In this document: positions 22,016-31,478 of the stretch, piece after piece
How the letters are laid out: every line of letters starts with the position of its first letter
How positions within the stretch are numbered: position 1 is the stretch's first letter
Assembly (NCBI RefSeq): GCF_003046475.1
Contig: NZ_PZZZ01000005.1
Coordinates: forward strand, 248,001-312,000
Length of the DNA: 64,000 nt
DNA from: Mycoplana dimorpha
GTDB taxonomy: Bacteria > Pseudomonadota > Alphaproteobacteria > Rhizobiales > Rhizobiaceae
Direction of reading: 5' to 3'
Program-made: the position numbers and the translations under genes
Notes under the pieces: model-generated
Database searches by the model: none
What the model was told of the DNA's origin: nothing
What the model saw: the letters and a program-made list of their open reading frames with translations, nothing else

Positions 22016-23495
22016 AGCGGCGCAGCACCAGGCCGAGGCCGGCGCGGGTGACGCCGGTGTCGGCAACGTTCTTCTGCGTCGTCAGCTCGTAGGAAATGTC
22101 GCCGCTCAGACCCACGTAGCGGTTCAGGTTCCAGCTCAGGCCGGTGCCGATGATGTAGACGTTCTGGTTCGATGCCGAGGACGTCGGAAAGTCACGCCAC
22201 TCGTAGGAGCCGGCCAGCCGCGCCACGAGATTGCTGCGCAGTTCGTGGGTGATTTCGGTGGCGGCGAGATAGGAGATATAGCCGCTCTCGCCGGGCGTCG
22301 TGGACGGCTCGATCGCCGTCCTCAGGGCGAGATTGACATTGGTGCCGCGCTGCGGCGACCAGTCGACGGCACCGTCGAGCGCAAGCGCGTCGATTGCCTT
22401 CAGCCGGTCGTCGTCGAAGGTCCGGCGATCGAAGCCGATGCCGAATTCGCCCCTGAGCTTCTCGCCGAGATCGAGTTCCACACCGGTTCGGGCGTTGTAG
22501 AGATTGCCGGAGCGCGCGTAGCCGGCGAAATCCCGCGTCTCGTCGTAGAAGACGCGCCCGCCGGACGCCTCGATGAAGGGGATCAGGGCCGGCGAAACCT
22601 CGTAGCCGATCCGGCCGCTCAGCACGCCCGTGGTGTTGTTGCGGTCCTTCTGCGACAGCTCCGAACCGACCGACAGTTCGACGTCGCCATAGGTCTCGCG
22701 GTCGACCGCCGCCCCGAGCGTGCCGCGGATCAGCCCGAAGTCGCGGCGGATGCTGGCGCCGCCGCTGTAATTCTGGACGGCCGACTGAACCTTGGCACCG
22801 GAAATCGCGTTCGGATCGGCCGAGTCCTCGCGCTCCAGGCTGTAGCCCGCCGTCAGGTTGGCGATCGTGTCGTCGGAAAGATCGAGCCGCAGATCGGCTG
22901 CGACGTTGGCCTCCGGCTCGGTGTTGGCGCTGTCGGAGAGGTTCTTTTCGTAGGTCCCGGCGCCGACGACGCTGAGCTGGTGGCGCGACCAGTCGGAGGT
23001 CAGCACGCCGCGAAGCGTCGTCGTCGAGAAGGTGCGGCTGGTCGTGTCGTCGCCCGTCTTGGTGCGCTCATACCCGAGACCCTGCGCCACGGAGGGGCGA
23101 AGGATGAAGGTGCCGATACGCACGCCCGGCGGTTCCTCCGAGTACGGGGCGGCGGCCGGCCGGAGACCGTCGACGGACGCGGCAGGCAGGTTCAGGCGGC
23201 CGGTATCGGGGATGACGCCCGGGCTGTCGTCGCCGATCGCGGCTATTGCGGCTGTTGGCGGCAGGCTGCCCGTCTCGGCGTTTGCGGTGGCCATGGCCGC
23301 TGGCGTCGCGTCGTAACCGGCAACCGTCTCTTCGGCAATCGCCGTCAGCCCGCCTGTCTCCGCAGCCGGCGGTTGGGGCTCCTGCGCCTGCGCGGGCGAG
23401 ACAGCCAGGATCGTTCCGGCAAGCAGCAAGCCGGCCGCGCGGCGCGGCGACGGGGCTGATCGCGCCCGGATAGGTTTGCTGTATCGTGTCGGCAT
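22014..23495 (-). CDS. Outer-membrane beta-barrel protein (BBP2 type)
   Basis: This 493-residue protein has a signal peptide (LLLAGTILAVSPAQAQ) and an Ala/Pro-rich segment of about 120 residues. About 370 residues of alternating strands follow, rich in aromatic and small residues (for example VNLALRTAIEP, LVARLAGSYEWRDF), ending GLGLVLRR. This is the pattern of the putative beta-barrel porin 2 family common in rhizobia. The role of these proteins is not settled; transport or surface-polysaccharide export has been suggested from neighbourhoods. It converges on galU and diverges from kdsD, which fits an envelope locus. Confidence 0.8.
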   Translation of the reverse strand: MPTRYSKPIRARSAPSPRRAAGLLLAGTILAVSPAQAQEPQPPAAETGGLTAIAEETVAGYDATPAAMATANAETGSLPPTAAIAAIGDDSPGVIPDTGRLNLPAASVDGLRPAAAPYSEEPPGVRIGTFILRPSVAQGLGYERTKTGDDTTSRTFSTTTLRGVLTSDWSRHQLSVVGAGTYEKNLSDSANTEPEANVAADLRLDLSDDTIANLTAGYSLEREDSADPNAISGAKVQSAVQNYSGGASIRRDFGLIRGTLGAAVDRETYGDVELSVGSELSQKDRNNTTGVLSGRIGYEVSPALIPFIEASGGRVFYDETRDFAGYARSGNLYNARTGVELDLGEKLRGEFGIGFDRRTFDDDRLKAIDALALDGAVDWSPQRGTNVNLALRTAIEPSTTPGESGYISYLAATEITHELRSNLVARLAGSYEWRDFPTSSASNQNVYIIGTGLSWNLNRYVGLSGDISYELTTQKNVADTGVTRAGLGLVLRR

Positions 23496-23635
23496 GGCTT
23501 ATGCGGAATTCCCGGAAGTCCTAATCAACCGTAAAACCATGTGGTTAACGTTTGGTTGCCGGCGCGAATGCAATGTTACCGCGCAGGCCGTCCGGGCGCA
23601 TGGACATCGCAACGCAAAAACGCTAACGACGCGTC

Positions 23636-24631
23636 ATGATCAAAAGATTGGCTCTCGTGGAGAGCAGTGGCGCCATCGCTTCTGCACTCCGCACCGTTGA
23701 AACCGAACGTGCCGGCCTCGACGCGCTGGCCCGTACCCTTTCGGGGCCGCTCCACGATGCCTTCTGCGATGCCGTGCGGATGATCGCCGACATCAAGGGA
23801 CGCGTGATCGTCACCGGCATCGGCAAATCGGGCCATATCGGCGCCAAGATCGCCGCCACCTTTGCCTCCACCGGGACGCCGGCCTTCTTCGTCCATCCGG
23901 TCGAGGCCAATCACGGCGACCTCGGCATGATTGCTGCCGACGACATCGTCCTGGCCATGTCCTGGAGCGGTGAAAGCTCCGAACTTCAGGGGATCGTCTC
24001 CTATTCCCGCCGCTTTTCGATCCCGCTGATCGCCATCACCTCCGGCGAGCGCTCTGCGCTGGCACGCGAGGCGGACGTCGTACTGCTGCTGCCGAAGGAA
24101 CAGGAGGCCTGCCCGCACGGGCTGGCGCCGACCACCTCGACGCTGATGCAACTGGCGCTCGGTGACGCGCTTGCGGTCGCGCTCCTCGAGGCGCGGGGCT
24201 TCACCGCCGTCGATTTCAAGACCTTCCATCCCGGCGGCAAGCTGGGTGCCAGCCTCAGCTATGTCGGCGACATCATGCACAGCGGCGAGAACATGCCGCT
24301 CGTGCCGCTCGGCACCTCGATGCCTGAAGCGGTGCTGCTGCTTTCGCAGAAGCACTATGGCTGCGTCGGCGTCGTCGACGGCATGGGCAAGCTGGTCGGC
24401 ATCGTCACCGACGGGGACATCGCCCGCAACCTGTCGCGCAATCTCGGCGAACTGAACGTCGACGACATCATGACGACCACGCCGAAAACGGTGCGGCCGA
24501 CGACGCTCGCCACGGCCGCCCTCGGCATCCTGAACCAGCACAATATCTCGGCCCTGATCGTTACCGACGACACCGCCACGCCGGTCGGCATCGTGCATTT
24601 CCACGACCTGCTGCGCATCGGCGTCGCCTGA
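23636..24631 (+). CDS. kdsD: KpsF/GutQ-type arabinose-5-phosphate isomerase
   Basis: This 331-residue enzyme interconverts ribulose-5-phosphate and arabinose-5-phosphate, the first step to KDO for LPS. A SIS sugar-isomerase domain (about residues 30-180) includes VIVTGIGKSGHIGAKIA and the MSWSGESSEL phosphate loop. Two CBS domains (about 205-325) follow, the second ending GIVHFHDLLRIG. Length and architecture match KdsD/KpsF. Either symbol is used; kdsD is preferred because no capsule genes are next to it. It is followed by a terminator-like hairpin. Confidence 0.92.
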   Translation: MIKRLALVESSGAIASALRTVETERAGLDALARTLSGPLHDAFCDAVRMIADIKGRVIVTGIGKSGHIGAKIAATFASTGTPAFFVHPVEANHGDLGMIAADDIVLAMSWSGESSELQGIVSYSRRFSIPLIAITSGERSALAREADVVLLLPKEQEACPHGLAPTTSTLMQLALGDALAVALLEARGFTAVDFKTFHPGGKLGASLSYVGDIMHSGENMPLVPLGTSMPEAVLLLSQKHYGCVGVVDGMGKLVGIVTDGDIARNLSRNLGELNVDDIMTTTPKTVRPTTLATAALGILNQHNISALIVTDDTATPVGIVHFHDLLRIGVA

Positions 24632-24994
24632 CGGGCGGCTCTGCCATACGCGTGACCTGATCCCGTTCCGGCACCGTCGGGGCGGGATTTTCGTCTGATG
24701 CAACGGTTCGTAGTTGTCGGTGAATTTCCGGAACTATGGTGCAAATGCCACCTCAAGTCCCCGCTGGAGCCATTCAGCGGGGCGATGTTTTGTGGGAAAA
24801 TGTTGCGACCACATGACAGCAGCGGTCGATAGCGGTATCCCCGGATCGGGTAAGCCGGTACAAGAAGACCAAGCTTGGCGACGGTCGAGTATCGGGTGAC
24901 CGATAACTCTATTTTTCAGGGATTTCGCGCCGTCGACCCGCTCGACAGGATTCGGCTGGGTCGCTTGGCGAAATCGAACGCAGTGGGGGGAGCG
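24632..24994 (+). other. 363-base leader/gap before the NCS2 transporter
   Basis: The gap holds the kdsD terminator (24659-24691) and a second hairpin CCCCGCTG (24759-24766) with CAGCGGGG (24775-24782) followed by GATGTTTTG. About 200 further bases without a gene follow. The long leader in front of a nucleobase transporter would suit a purine-type riboswitch, but I could not recognise a specific class. Confidence 0.5.
24659..24691 (+). terminator. Terminator after kdsD
   Basis: ATCCCG (24660-24665) and CCG pair with CGG and CGGGAT (24683-24688), followed by TTTTCG. Confidence 0.6.
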
Positions 24995-26329
24995 ATGGGC
25001 GACACAGGTGGCTATTTTCCGCGTTGGCGGCTGAAGACGGAAGGACGCATCCTGCCGGACGAACGGCTGCCTGCGGGGCAGACGATGGTGCTGGGGCTTC
25101 AGCATGTCGTGGCAATGTTCGGCTCCACCGTGCTGGCTCCGATCATCATGGGGTTCGACCCCAACGTCTCGATCCTGTTTTCCGGCCTTTCGACGCTGAT
25201 TTTCTTTATCGCCGTGGGCGGCCGCGTGCCGAGCTATCTTGGTTCCTCCTTCGCCTTCATCGGCCCCGTTCTTGCCGCGACAGGGGCCGCAGCCGGCGCA
25301 CCCAACCCGAACATCGCATTGGCACTCGGCGGGATCATCGCGGCCGGTGCGATCTATGCGTTGATTGGCTTTGCCGTCACGCTCGCCGGCCATCGCTGGA
25401 TCGAACGGCTGATGCCGCCGGTGCTGACTGGCGCAATCGTCGCCGCGATCGGGCTTGTGCTCGCGCCGATCGCGATATCCAGCGCCTCGGGGATCGGCCC
25501 GGCTAACCCGGACGGCGACCAGCTCTCGCGCTGGATCGCAATCCTGACATTTGCCGCCGTCGGCATGGTCGCAATCTATGCGCCCGGCATAGCCCGCCGC
25601 CTGCCGATCCTTATCGGCGGCGCGCTTGCCTACCTCGCCTATCTTTTTATCGCGAATGGCCTGGGCTACGGCGCACCGATCGATTTTTCCGGCGTCGCGG
25701 CGGCCCCCTGGTTCGGTTGGCCCCACTTCACTGCGCCGGTCTTTTCCGCGTCCGCGATCACGCTGATCGCCCCGGTCGTCGTTATCCTCATTGCGGAAAA
25801 TCTCGGCCACATCAAAGCAATCGGGGCGATGACGGGACGCAACCTCGACCCCTATCTCGGCCGCGCCTTCATCGGTGATGGTATCGCGACCATGATTTCG
25901 GGTGGATTCGGCGGTACCGGCATGACGACCTATGCGGAAAACATGGGGGTGATGGCGGTGACGCGCATCTTCTCCACGCTCATCTTCCTGGTTGCGGCCG
26001 CCGTCGCGATCGTTCTCGGATTCTCGCCGAAATTCGGCGCACTGATCCAGACGATACCCGGGCCTGTTCTCGGCGGGCTTTCGATCGTCGTCTTCGGTCT
26101 CATCGCGGCGACCGCAGGCCGCATATGGGTCGAGAACAAGGTCGACTTCGCCGAGCCGCGCAACCTCATCACCGTCGGCGTTGCGCTTGTGCTGGGTGCC
26201 GGCAACTTCAAGCTCGCCGTCGCCGGATTTACGCTCGACGGCATTGGGACCGCGACGATCGGAGCGATTATCCTCTACCACGCGCTCGGGTGGGCGACCC
26301 CCCCGAAAGGGCCGAAGCAGGCCGCTTAG
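24995..26329 (+). CDS. NCS2 family nucleobase:cation symporter (uracil/xanthine permease, RutG-like)
   Basis: This 444-residue inner-membrane transporter with about 12-14 hydrophobic segments belongs to the NCS2 (SLC23) family. Diagnostic stretches are LGSSFAFIGPVLAA and the substrate-site motif GGFGGTGMTTYAENMG, followed by VMAVTRIFS. The TTYAEN variant and the length are closest to the pyrimidine transporter RutG, but xanthine or uracil cannot be separated by eye. ATG 24995 with GGGGGGAG just upstream is preferred over an in-frame start 40 residues earlier, which would add a non-family tail. No rut or pyrimidine genes are adjacent; it stands as a single gene with a long leader. Confidence 0.87.
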   Translation: MGDTGGYFPRWRLKTEGRILPDERLPAGQTMVLGLQHVVAMFGSTVLAPIIMGFDPNVSILFSGLSTLIFFIAVGGRVPSYLGSSFAFIGPVLAATGAAAGAPNPNIALALGGIIAAGAIYALIGFAVTLAGHRWIERLMPPVLTGAIVAAIGLVLAPIAISSASGIGPANPDGDQLSRWIAILTFAAVGMVAIYAPGIARRLPILIGGALAYLAYLFIANGLGYGAPIDFSGVAAAPWFGWPHFTAPVFSASAITLIAPVVVILIAENLGHIKAIGAMTGRNLDPYLGRAFIGDGIATMISGGFGGTGMTTYAENMGVMAVTRIFSTLIFLVAAAVAIVLGFSPKFGALIQTIPGPVLGGLSIVVFGLIAATAGRIWVENKVDFAEPRNLITVGVALVLGAGNFKLAVAGFTLDGIGTATIGAIILYHALGWATPPKGPKQAA

Positions 26330-26581
26330 CGCCCGTCGCAGCCCTGGCCCGGCCAGCATCCAAGGACGTCTGCTTGGGCAGCAAAGTCATGGTTCCCGTA
26401 CGGCGAGAGCCCCGAACGGGAACCCGCTCGTCCGCCAACAGCGGACATCATTTCGGCTTGAATGCCTGAAGGATGCGGCTCGTAAGCCCAGTTAGCGGCG
26501 GGCTTTCGCTACATAGTTCCGCGAATTGCTGGCGCGGCTGGAAGAGATCGGTCGCGCGCGGGCGCGTTCAGCCGGCGCACT

Positions 26582-27040
26582 TCAAACCGGCTCCACCGTC
26601 AGGTCCCGCCCTGAGCTCGCCACCACCCTCACGCGCGTGCCGACCGGCAGGTCCGGTCCCTGCACGCTCCACACCGTGTCGTCGAGGCGGATGCGGCCAC
26701 GACCCTCCGTAATCGGCTGGTCGAGGGTTGCGGTGCGGCCGACGAGGCTGCGGGCCCGCTGGTTCAGGAAGGGCTCGTCGGTCTTGCGCGCGCTCGATAG
26801 GACGACGCGCCGCCCGACCAGCACCGCTGCGATCGACAGCATGGCAAAGACGATCCACTGCACCTGCGAGGCCCACCAGGCCGCTCCCCAGAAAAGCATG
26901 GTCAGCGCGCCGGTGACGATCGCGGCAACGCCGATCCAGACGAGGAACACGCCCGGCATCAGCACTTCGAGGATCAGCAGCACGATGCCGAGCACCCACC
27001 AGGCCCAGGGCCCCAGTTCCGCGACGATGCGGGTGATCAT
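26582..27040 (-). CDS. NfeD-like membrane protein with OB domain
   Basis: This 152-residue short NfeD protein has three hydrophobic helices in the first 80 residues (WAWWVLGIVLLILEVLMPG, LVWIGVAAIVTGALTMLF, WIVFAMLSIAAVLVG). A soluble OB-fold domain follows (about 90-152) with LVGRTATLDQPI and GTRVRVVASSGRDLTVEPV. It starts 3 bases after the stop codon of the SPFH gene, so the two are co-translated. NfeD proteins typically partner with SPFH proteins in membrane microdomain assembly and protease regulation. Confidence 0.88.
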   Translation of the reverse strand: MITRIVAELGPWAWWVLGIVLLILEVLMPGVFLVWIGVAAIVTGALTMLFWGAAWWASQVQWIVFAMLSIAAVLVGRRVVLSSARKTDEPFLNQRARSLVGRTATLDQPITEGRGRIRLDDTVWSVQGPDLPVGTRVRVVASSGRDLTVEPV

Positions 27041-27043
27041 GGC

Positions 27044-28054
27044 TCAGCTTTCCCTCGTGGTATCGAACGGATTCCGCGCGGTGCCGCCCGCAGCCGGGGT
27101 CGATTGGCGCGGACGGGCCGGGGCAGGCGGCGCACCGTCGCCGAAGACCTCCCTGGCGATCGCGCCGATGCCGCCGAGCGAACCGATCAGCGACGATGCT
27201 TCCATCGGCATCAGCACGATCTTGGAATTGGGGGCCGTGCCGACGCTCGCCAGCGCTTCGGTGTATTTCTGCGCTACGAAGTAGTTGACCGCCTGCACAT
27301 TGCCGGCGGCGATCGCCTCGGAGACCATCTTCGTCGCCTTGGCCTCGGCTTCGGCCAGCCGCTCCCGGGCCTCGGCGTTGCGGAAGGCGGCCTCGCGCTG
27401 GCCTTCCGCCTGCAGGATCGCCGACTGCTTGGCGCCCTCGGCCCTGAGGATCTGCGCGTTGCGCGACCCTTCGGCTTCAAGCACCTGGGCCCGCTTGTCG
27501 CGCTCCGCCTTCATCTGCCGCGCCATCGCGTCGACGAGGTCCTTCGGCGGCGCGATGTCCTTGATCTCGACGCGCGTGATCTTCACGCCCCACGGCTTGG
27601 CCGCCTCGTCGACGACGTGCAGCAGCCGGTCGTTGATCTTGTCGCGATTGGAGAGCAGCTCGTCGAGATCCATCGAGCCCATGACGGAGCGGATGTTGGT
27701 CATCGTCAGGTTCAGGATCGCGTTCTCGAGATGGGCGACCTGATAGGCGGCCTCGGCGGCGTTCAGCACCTGGTAGAAGGCGATCGCATCGGAGGAAACG
27801 CTGGCGTTGTCGCGGGTGATGACCTCCTGGGTCGGTACCTCCAGCACCTGCTCCATCACGTTCATCCTGGCGCCGATCTTGTCGAAGAACGGGATGATGA
27901 TGTTGAGGCCGGGCTCGAGCGTGCGCGTGTAGCGGCCGAACCGCTCCACCGTGTATTGAAAGCCCTGCGGCACCGTCTTGATCCCGGCAAACAGCAGCCA
28001 GAGGACCAGAACCACCAGTGCAATGACGAAAATATCCAGCCCGTCCAACGGCAT
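27044..28054 (-). CDS. SPFH/Band 7 (stomatin/paraslipin, QmcA-like) protein
   Basis: This 336-residue membrane-anchored SPFH protein has one N-terminal membrane helix (FVIALVVLVLWLLFAGI, residues 9-25), then the Band 7 domain (about 27-190: VPQGFQYTVERFGRYTRTL, ARMNVMEQVLEVPTQE). A long alanine/glutamate/arginine coiled coil (about 190-270) and a flexible proline-rich tail follow. The sequence is of the QmcA/paraslipin type rather than HflC/HflK. It forms a two-gene operon with nfeD. The pair is thought to organise membrane protein complexes and quality control. Confidence 0.9.
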   Translation of the reverse strand: MPLDGLDIFVIALVVLVLWLLFAGIKTVPQGFQYTVERFGRYTRTLEPGLNIIIPFFDKIGARMNVMEQVLEVPTQEVITRDNASVSSDAIAFYQVLNAAEAAYQVAHLENAILNLTMTNIRSVMGSMDLDELLSNRDKINDRLLHVVDEAAKPWGVKITRVEIKDIAPPKDLVDAMARQMKAERDKRAQVLEAEGSRNAQILRAEGAKQSAILQAEGQREAAFRNAEARERLAEAEAKATKMVSEAIAAGNVQAVNYFVAQKYTEALASVGTAPNSKIVLMPMEASSLIGSLGGIGAIAREVFGDGAPPAPARPRQSTPAAGGTARNPFDTTRES

Positions 28055-28183
28055 GCGAAGCCCTCTGCTCGATTTTGCGTCACTCTACGCAATCCGCGCG
28101 ACAAGGCCAGTGCATTTTGCGGGCGCGTGCCGAACAGCGGCGCCGAGACGGCTTCGCGCCGGATCCAGCTGTCAGGTCCCGCG

Positions 28184-29215
28184 TCAGATCCAGCCGGCGA
28201 GCTCCCGGCGCACGACGGACTCCAGCACCGCCATTCCTTCGGGGCTGTCGTTGAGGCAGGGGATGTGGCTGAACTTCTCGCCGCCGTTGTGCAGGAAACT
28301 CTCGCCCGCCTCGCCGGCAATTTCCTCGAGCGTCTCCAGGCAGTCCGATACGAAACCCGGATTGAAGACGGCGATGCGCTTGACGCCCTCTTGGGCCAGC
28401 TTCTCGACCGTCTTGTCGGTGTAGGGCTGCAGCCATTCCTCCGGGCCGAAGCGCGACTGGAACGTCACCTGCAGCTTCTCCTTCGACCAGCCAAGCCTGT
28501 CGCGCAGCAGCCGCGCCGTCTTCTGGCACTGGCAGTAGTAGGGGTCGCCCTTGTCGAAATAGGACTTCGGAATGCCGTGGAACGAGGCGAGCACCACCTC
28601 CGGCTCCCAGTCGAGACCGGCAAGGTGGGTGGTGATCGAGTTTGCCAGCGCCTCGATATAGACCGGATCGTCGTGATAGGGCGGCACGGTGCGCAGCGCC
28701 GGCTGCCAGCGCATCTTCAAAAGCGCCTCGAAGGCCTTGTCGTTGACGGTCGCCGTCGTCGCCGCGGCATATTGCGGATAGAGCGGGAAGACGAGGATGC
28801 GCTCGCACCCTTGCTTCTGCAGATGTTCCATCCGCGAGGCGATCGAGGGCTGGCCGTAGCGCATTGCCCAGTCGACGATCACATCGGGATGCCCGGCAAA
28901 GGACGTTGCCATCAGTTCCGCCTGGCTGCGGGTGTAGGTGCGCAGATAGCTCTCGTTCTTTTCCTTGTTCCAGATCACTTCGTAGGCCTTGCCGACCTTC
29001 TGCGGGCGCTTGTTCAGGACGATGCCGAACAGGATCGGATACCAGAGGGCCCTCGGCCATTCGATCACGCGCCGGTCGGTCAGGAACTCCTTCAGGTATC
29101 GCCGCATGGAGACGTAATCGGTTCCGTCCGGCGTGCCCAGATTGACGAGCAGGACGCCGACCTTGCCGTGCTTGACGGGCGGATGGGAGGCGGGCTTGAC
29201 GGCGGCGATCGACAT
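28184..29215 (-). CDS. hemH: Ferrochelatase
   Basis: This 343-residue enzyme of the last heme step inserts Fe2+ into protoporphyrin IX at the inner membrane surface. The N-terminal VGVLLVNLGTPD and the active-site His in LASFHGIPKSY are clear. The second conserved acidic region is in FNPGFVSDCLETLEEI near residues 290-305. Length is typical of rhizobial HemH. The gene is transcribed alone after the 5'-nucleotidase terminator. The upstream region contains a TTTAGAA half-site that resembles half of an Irr (ICE) box. Confidence 0.95.
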   Translation of the reverse strand: MSIAAVKPASHPPVKHGKVGVLLVNLGTPDGTDYVSMRRYLKEFLTDRRVIEWPRALWYPILFGIVLNKRPQKVGKAYEVIWNKEKNESYLRTYTRSQAELMATSFAGHPDVIVDWAMRYGQPSIASRMEHLQKQGCERILVFPLYPQYAAATTATVNDKAFEALLKMRWQPALRTVPPYHDDPVYIEALANSITTHLAGLDWEPEVVLASFHGIPKSYFDKGDPYYCQCQKTARLLRDRLGWSKEKLQVTFQSRFGPEEWLQPYTDKTVEKLAQEGVKRIAVFNPGFVSDCLETLEEIAGEAGESFLHNGGEKFSHIPCLNDSPEGMAVLESVVRRELAGWI

Positions 29216-29281
29216 TGGCGGTCCCTGTCTACGGCTCTGTTGCGGCGCATTCGATGCGGAGCGCCGATCTTAATCCGTTCT

Positions 29282-29318
29282 AAAAAGAAACGGCGGCCCG
29301 GGAAACCCCGCGCCGCCG
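29282..29318 (-). terminator. Terminator after the 5'-nucleotidase gene
   Basis: On the minus strand CGGCGGCGCGGG pairs with CCCGGGCCGCCG around GTTT, followed by TTTCTTTTT. It separates the nucleotidase gene from hemH. Confidence 0.8.
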
Positions 29319-29345
29319 AAAAAAGGGGAGACAAATCGTCTCGTA

Positions 29346-31202
29346 CTACTTGGCCGGGACCTGCAGTTCCGAGCCGATCATGAGCGCCCTCGGCTTCGGA
29401 TTGCCGTTGGCCTCCGAGATGATCTTCCAGAGGTGGCCATGACCATAGGCCGCCCTGGCGATCTCCCAGAGCGTGTCGCCGCGGACGACGACGTGCTTCG
29501 TCGCACCGGAGGCTGCGGGCCGGGACGTCGGCGTGGCTGTCGCTGCTCCGTCCGGGGTGGTGCCCCCTGCCGCATCCATCGCCGTTCCGGCCGTTGCGGC
29601 GACGATGGCGACGATGCGCCCGTCGGTATAGGGCTTGTAGGGCCGGTTTGCGGCCAGATAGTCCGCCACCACCTGGTCGAGCGTCGGGCCGTAGTCGTAG
29701 GCATTTTGCGCGGCTGAGGCGAAGATCTTGTAGCCGTCGCCGCCGGCCCGCATGTAGTTGTTCGAGGCGAGCGTGTAGACCTTGGCCGGATCGAGCGGCA
29801 TGAAGGTGTCGCCTTCCTTCATCTCGACGGAGACGACGCGGCTGCCGGCCGGCTTCGACCTGTCGAAGGAGAATTTCATGCCGGCGACCTGCGGGAAGCG
29901 GCCGGCGCCCTCCTCGATCTCGCTCAGGCCGTTCTCGAGCGCCGTCAGCAGATCCGCACCCTTCAGCTGGAAGGTGGAGACGGTGTTCTGGAACGGCAGC
30001 ACCGTCACGACCTCTCCCATCGAGACCGGGCCGCCGTCGATCGAGGCGCGCAGGCCGCCGCCATTGGTGATCGCGGCGGTGACGCCCTGTCCCTTCGTGC
30101 GGTCGACGAGCGCGTCGGCGACGAGGTTGCCCATCTGGCATTCGCCGGTCCGGCAGCTCTCCCGCGACCCGTCGATCGGGCCGGCAGTCTCGGCGACGAT
30201 CTTCGCCTTCATATCCTCGATCGGCCCCGCCAGTTCCTTGACACGGGCGACGACCGCTTCGTCCGGCTTGAAGCTGGAATCGATCAGGATCGGATCGCCC
30301 TTGGCCTCCTTGACGACGCCATAATCGTCGAACACGACCTTCAGGTTGCCGAGGTACTTCGTGTAGGCGCCGGCCTGCACGACCGGGACCTTGTAGCCGC
30401 CCGGATTGTCGACCATGGTCGGGTAGGGGCCCTCGGCCTTCTCGTCTGTGTTGGAGAGCAGGCTGTGCGAATGGCCGCCAACCACCACGTCAACGTCGGG
30501 GATCTTGGCGATCGCCGCGAGGTCGCGCGGATAGCCGACATGGGTCAGCGCGATGATCTTGTCGACGCCCTGCTTCTTGACCTCCGCGACCGCCGCGGTG
30601 ATGTCGGCGACGTCGTTGCCGATCAGCACGTTCGGGCCTGGCGAGGAAATCTCGTCGGTGTCGTTCGCCACCGCCCCGACGATGCCGATCTTCTCGCCGC
30701 CGACCTCGAGCACGATGAACGGCTGGATCCGGTCGCCGAGCCTGGAGCTGGCGCCGGCAGCGACGTTCGCCGTCACCACCGGAAACTGCACCTTGTCGAG
30801 GAAGGCGGCCAGCCCGTCCTCGCTGTCGTCGAATTCGTGGTTGCCGACGGTCATCGCGTCGAACTTCATGAGGTTCAGGAATTCGGCTTCGGCCGCGCCC
30901 TTGTAGGTGGTGTAGAACAGCGAGCCCTGGAAATTGTCGCCGGCGTTCAGCAGCAGCACATTCTTGCCGGACAGCGCCTGGCGCTGCGTGTCGATCGCCG
31001 TCTTCAGCCGCGCGACACCGCCAAAACACTCGTTCTTGCCTTCCTCCTCCGCCGAGCAGGTCGAATCGAACTTGTTGATCGGCTCGATGCGCGAATGCAG
31101 GTCGTTGATGTGCAGGATGTCGAGTTCGTAGTCTGCGAAGGCCGCGCCCGCGGAAAGAGTGAGCAGCGAGGCGGCCAGCAGGCCGAAGCGGACTGAAATC
31201 AT
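29346..31202 (-). CDS. Periplasmic 5'-nucleotidase/bifunctional metallophosphatase with C-terminal LysM
   Basis: This 618-residue exported protein of the UshA/CD73 family has a signal peptide ending near AAFA at residue 23. The metallophosphoesterase half (about 25-300) shows HINDLHSR, LNAGDNFQGS, VGNHEFDDS, LTHVGYPRD and GGHSHS. The C-terminal substrate domain (about 330-525) has NGGGLR. An Ala/Thr/Pro linker leads to a LysM domain (about 570-617: VVRGDTLWEIARAAYG). LysM probably tethers the enzyme to peptidoglycan, an addition absent from E. coli UshA. The substrate range (5'-nucleotides, UDP-sugars or cyclic phosphates) is open. Confidence 0.9.
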   Translation of the reverse strand: MISVRFGLLAASLLTLSAGAAFADYELDILHINDLHSRIEPINKFDSTCSAEEEGKNECFGGVARLKTAIDTQRQALSGKNVLLLNAGDNFQGSLFYTTYKGAAEAEFLNLMKFDAMTVGNHEFDDSEDGLAAFLDKVQFPVVTANVAAGASSRLGDRIQPFIVLEVGGEKIGIVGAVANDTDEISSPGPNVLIGNDVADITAAVAEVKKQGVDKIIALTHVGYPRDLAAIAKIPDVDVVVGGHSHSLLSNTDEKAEGPYPTMVDNPGGYKVPVVQAGAYTKYLGNLKVVFDDYGVVKEAKGDPILIDSSFKPDEAVVARVKELAGPIEDMKAKIVAETAGPIDGSRESCRTGECQMGNLVADALVDRTKGQGVTAAITNGGGLRASIDGGPVSMGEVVTVLPFQNTVSTFQLKGADLLTALENGLSEIEEGAGRFPQVAGMKFSFDRSKPAGSRVVSVEMKEGDTFMPLDPAKVYTLASNNYMRAGGDGYKIFASAAQNAYDYGPTLDQVVADYLAANRPYKPYTDGRIVAIVAATAGTAMDAAGGTTPDGAATATPTSRPAASGATKHVVVRGDTLWEIARAAYGHGHLWKIISEANGNPKPRALMIGSELQVPAK

Positions 31203-31478
31203 GGACGTGTTCTCCCCATCAGGCGGAACGGCGCCTTCACGAGCCCGATGTGGGCGGCCCCGTCGTCCGTGCGTGCGATGCTTCCATTACACGCGAAGAA
31301 CTGCAAGTGGAAAACCTGAGGCTGCGGAAGGGCCTGCGAAGACGGTTAAGGCGCGCGGCTGATGCGCCGCGGCAAGCGGAATGGACGCACCCGCGCGTTT
31401 CTGCTAGTCCCACGGCCTCGCGATCGGCGCCGACAGGAGCGTCGAAGCGCAGGCTGGCCGTAGCTGGAGCGACCCGAA

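Noticed and set aside
22000-23460. Plus-strand open frame opposite the beta-barrel gene
   Set aside because: The minus-strand protein has a signal peptide and barrel pattern; the plus frame has neither.
23520-23580. TTAACC half-site between the beta-barrel and kdsD genes as a CtrA box
   Set aside because: Only one half (TTAACCA on the minus strand) is present; the second TTAA at the right spacing is absent.
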